The notes below the pieces were generated by a model. That model had not been told where the DNA came from, searched no databases, and saw nothing but the letters and a program-made list of their open reading frames with translations. The position numbers and the translations under genes were made by a program. Below are positions 5,973 through 7,492 of a stretch of DNA of 7,492 nucleotides, in pieces (positions within the stretch are counted from its first letter, which is position 1; each line of letters starts with the position of its first letter). This DNA is from Candidatus Forterrea sp. (GTDB lineage: Archaea > Iainarchaeota > Iainarchaeia > Iainarchaeales > JAAZKV01): positions 1 to 7,492 of the forward strand of contig DYDN01000044.1 of assembly GCA_020717885.1 (NCBI GenBank), given 5' to 3'.

Positions 5973-7328
5973 ATGAAAATACGGCTCCTTGAAACAAACA
6001 AAGAAGCGCTTGCGGAGCTTGAAGCTTTCTTTGGAAAAAAAGAAAATTTGAATATTAATGAAGAAACATTCTGTGAAATAACCAAACCAATAAATCTTTC
6101 TTTTTCGGTTGAAGAATGCTCAAGACTCCTAAGCCACCACATATGCGAGAGCCTTGATTCTTACACCCAGCAAAGCCAACGATATGTAAAAATGGGGGCG
6201 GGGGCGTTTGTAACGCCAAAAGAAATTAAGGAACTTGGGGAAAGTTCGGAAAAGGAGTATGTTGAACTAAATAATGAAATATTTGAGTTTTATAACAGAA
6301 TGACAAAAATGAAAGAGGGATTTGCCGGAAGAAAAGCAACTGAAAACGATTATGTGAATGGAATAAAAATCGAGGATGGAAGATATGTGCTACCAATAAG
6401 CACCACGACAAATGTGTTTGTTACAATGAACTTGTCAAGAATAATAAATTTTTTCAAAGTAATGAAAAGAGCGAAATTCTCTGAAAGCGAGGAACTCTTG
6501 GAAGAACTGGGAAAAGCAATTGAATCACCAATTATTATGGCAAAAATAACTGAGTTTGCAGCACAAGGAATAATTCGTGAAGAACAAATCCTTTTTACCG
6601 TGCAAAAGAATTATGAAAAAATAACCCCCCAAAATAATTGTATTCTAATAAACTCTTTCAACGAACCAATATTAAGAACTGGGCTTGGGGCGCTTACATC
6701 CACAAACTCCACAACACCTTCAGAAATACTTGAAGGGTGGAAAAAAGAGAACAAAGAAAATGAAAAAGCGAGGGGAGTCACTGAGAGGGTAACTGGATAT
6801 GGGCACACCTCTATAATTGAGCATGCACGAACAACTTTTGGGCTGATGATGACACTCACTTGCTACCACCAATTTGAGAGACACAGATTACCAAGCAACA
6901 TGAGGGAAAGGTTTGAGGAACTGCCAATACAAAGAGAAGTACTCCTACCCGAGTCGGTGAAAAGAAATAAAGAAATTTTAAAAGAGTTTAATGAAAAAGT
7001 GAAGAAGGTTAAGGAATATCGGGAAAAACTTTTAAAACGCGGAGTTAGAGAAGCACAAGCATATCTGCTGCTTAACTGCGACCTGCTAAAAGTAATTTCC
7101 TCCACAAATGCAAGAATGGATAGGGAAATAATGTCAGAGAGATTATGCAACAATGCACAGGGGGAAATTAGATACCTATATGAAAAGAAACTTGAACAAA
7201 TAAAAAAACTTGCGCCAATAATTTACGATAAAATTGGGCCGGGGTGCACACGCGGAGCATGCCCTGAGGGCACACTTACTTGCGGAAGAATAGTTGAAGT
7301 AAGAAAAAAATACAATATAATCGCATAA
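5973..7328 (+). CDS. thyX: FAD-dependent thymidylate synthase, tandem-domain form
   Basis: A 451-residue protein, about twice the length of ordinary ThyX (200-250). ThyX methylates dUMP to dTMP with methylene-tetrahydrofolate, NADPH and FAD. Two ThyX-like halves are visible. The first has SYTQQSQRY (residues 63-71), GRYVLPIST (136-144) and a NLSRIINFF helix. The second has GHTSIIEH (277-284), the FAD-binding RHRLPS (303-308) and NARMDREIMSERLCNNAQGEIR at about 379-400, the classical C-terminal substrate-binding helix. The ThyX signature RHRxxSxNExSxRY is complete in neither half: the first lacks RHR, the second lacks the SxRY end. The C-terminus carries Cys at 425, 430 and 437, in a CTRGACPEG context. 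ATG 5973 is chosen over TTG 5964, having GGT upstream and a short leader. Diverges from glyA, its likely folate supplier. The family is secure; the exact role of each half is inferred. Confidence 0.93.
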   Translation: MKIRLLETNKEALAELEAFFGKKENLNINEETFCEITKPINLSFSVEECSRLLSHHICESLDSYTQQSQRYVKMGAGAFVTPKEIKELGESSEKEYVELNNEIFEFYNRMTKMKEGFAGRKATENDYVNGIKIEDGRYVLPISTTTNVFVTMNLSRIINFFKVMKRAKFSESEELLEELGKAIESPIIMAKITEFAAQGIIREEQILFTVQKNYEKITPQNNCILINSFNEPILRTGLGALTSTNSTTPSEILEGWKKENKENEKARGVTERVTGYGHTSIIEHARTTFGLMMTLTCYHQFERHRLPSNMRERFEELPIQREVLLPESVKRNKEILKEFNEKVKKVKEYREKLLKRGVREAQAYLLLNCDLLKVISSTNARMDREIMSERLCNNAQGEIRYLYEKKLEQIKKLAPIIYDKIGPGCTRGACPEGTLTCGRIVEVRKKYNIIA

Positions 7329-7342
7329 ATGCGCATTGTAAC

Positions 7343-7361
7343 TAATTCAAAAAAACCCCCT
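7343..7361 (-). terminator. Poly-T terminator of a - strand unit entering from the right
   Basis: On the - strand TAGGGGGTTTTTTTGAA (7361-7345) has seven T after a G run, just before the thyX stop codon is met from the other side. It would end a transcript coming from the right edge. Confidence 0.4.
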
Positions 7362-7366
7362 AAAAG

Positions 7367-7453
7367 CTAAAAAATCCCGTTCTCTTCAAAATCCTTTTTT
7401 ACTAACTGGAAAACACCCCAATTATGCGCGAGAAGAATCAGTGAATTACTCAT
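7367..7453 (-). CDS. Hypothetical very short frame, 28 codons
   Basis: ATG at 7453 to TAG at 7367. The peptide begins MSNSLILLAHNWGVFQLV, then becomes charged (KKDFEENG). It starts in a four-base ATGA overlap with the stop of the frame entering from the right edge and ends just before a T-tract terminator. Both are hallmarks of a real downstream cistron or of a frame-shifted gene end. I do not recognise it. It could be chance at this length; an in-frame TAG lies two codons upstream of the ATG. Confidence 0.25.
   Translation of the reverse strand: MSNSLILLAHNWGVFQLVKKDFEENGIF
7391..7402 (+). terminator. Possible thyX terminator
   Basis: A T6 run at 7395-7400 on the + strand is the first T tract after the thyX stop, about 70 bases downstream. 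No hairpin precedes it. Weak but in the expected place. Confidence 0.3.
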
Positions 7454-7491
7454 AACCTAACACTTCCTGTTGAGGTTATAGCTTCGTGTTT
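7450..7491 (-). CDS. Possible C-terminus of an unidentified gene cut by the right edge
   Basis: An open frame enters from the right edge and ends at TGA 7452-7450, giving KHEAITSTGSVRL as the last residues. Too short to identify. It is supported only by the ATGA overlap with the next small frame and by the terminator downstream. Confidence 0.25.
   Translation of the reverse strand, partial: KHEAITSTGSVRL
7452..7479. repeat. Inverted repeat / hairpin
   Basis: ATAACCT (7452-7458) pairs with AGGTTAT (7473-7479), and AACA (7459-7462) with TGTT (7468-7471). This gives an 11-pair stem with one bulged G and a five-base loop. It overlaps the start of the 28-codon frame and the stop of the frame before it. 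The role is unknown; it could form on either strand's transcript. Confidence 0.5.
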
Positions 7492-7492
7492 C

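Noticed and set aside
1..7492. CRISPR arrays, tRNA or rRNA genes
   Set aside because: No regularly spaced repeats and no cloverleaf or ribosomal RNA signature were seen on either strand.

Overview
The window is an A+T-rich stretch of what looks like an anaerobic archaeal genome, plausibly a DPANN-type lineage. The evidence is archaeal-style TATA boxes (TTTATATA-like) at suitable distances from starts, Shine-Dalgarno elements of the GGTG/GGTGAT type, short leaders, poly-T terminators without hairpins, an oxygen-sensitive class III ribonucleotide reductase and a tandem-domain ThyX. The lineage is an inference; the sequence does not fix it below 'archaeon'.

Layout, left to right. Positions 1-167 hold the 3' end of a DDE (IS5/IS4-like) transposase on the + strand, cut by the window edge; the insertion sequence seems to end close to or inside the 3' end of nrdG. 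Then, all on the - strand and read right to left, come glyA (5902-4664), nrdD (about 4338-1363), a 49-codon gene (1233-1084) and nrdG (919-194). The + strand gene thyX (5973-7328) diverges from glyA across a 70-base shared promoter region. After thyX the last 160 bases hold convergent T-tract terminators, a small hairpin, and perhaps the ends of one or two unrecognised genes on the - strand.

The genes form one pathway module. NrdD, activated by the radical SAM protein NrdG, reduces ribonucleotides to deoxyribonucleotides. GlyA makes methylene-tetrahydrofolate from serine. ThyX uses that folate to methylate dUMP to dTMP. Together they supply DNA precursors anaerobically.

The most striking observation is that nrdD is broken in two ways. 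It carries a 321-residue LAGLIDADG intein inside the catalytic domain. In addition, the long reading frame stops right after the C-terminal zinc site and lacks the glycyl radical segment. That segment, with the RVVGY motif, is encoded separately by the small 49-codon gene, which has its own start codon and a strong archaeal ribosome-binding site 128 bases downstream. The enzyme would therefore be assembled from a spliced 670-residue catalytic chain plus a free glycyl radical peptide, somewhat like the GrcA/YfiD spare part of pyruvate formate-lyase. ThyX is also unusual: a fused pair of ThyX domains whose signature motifs are degraded in complementary ways.
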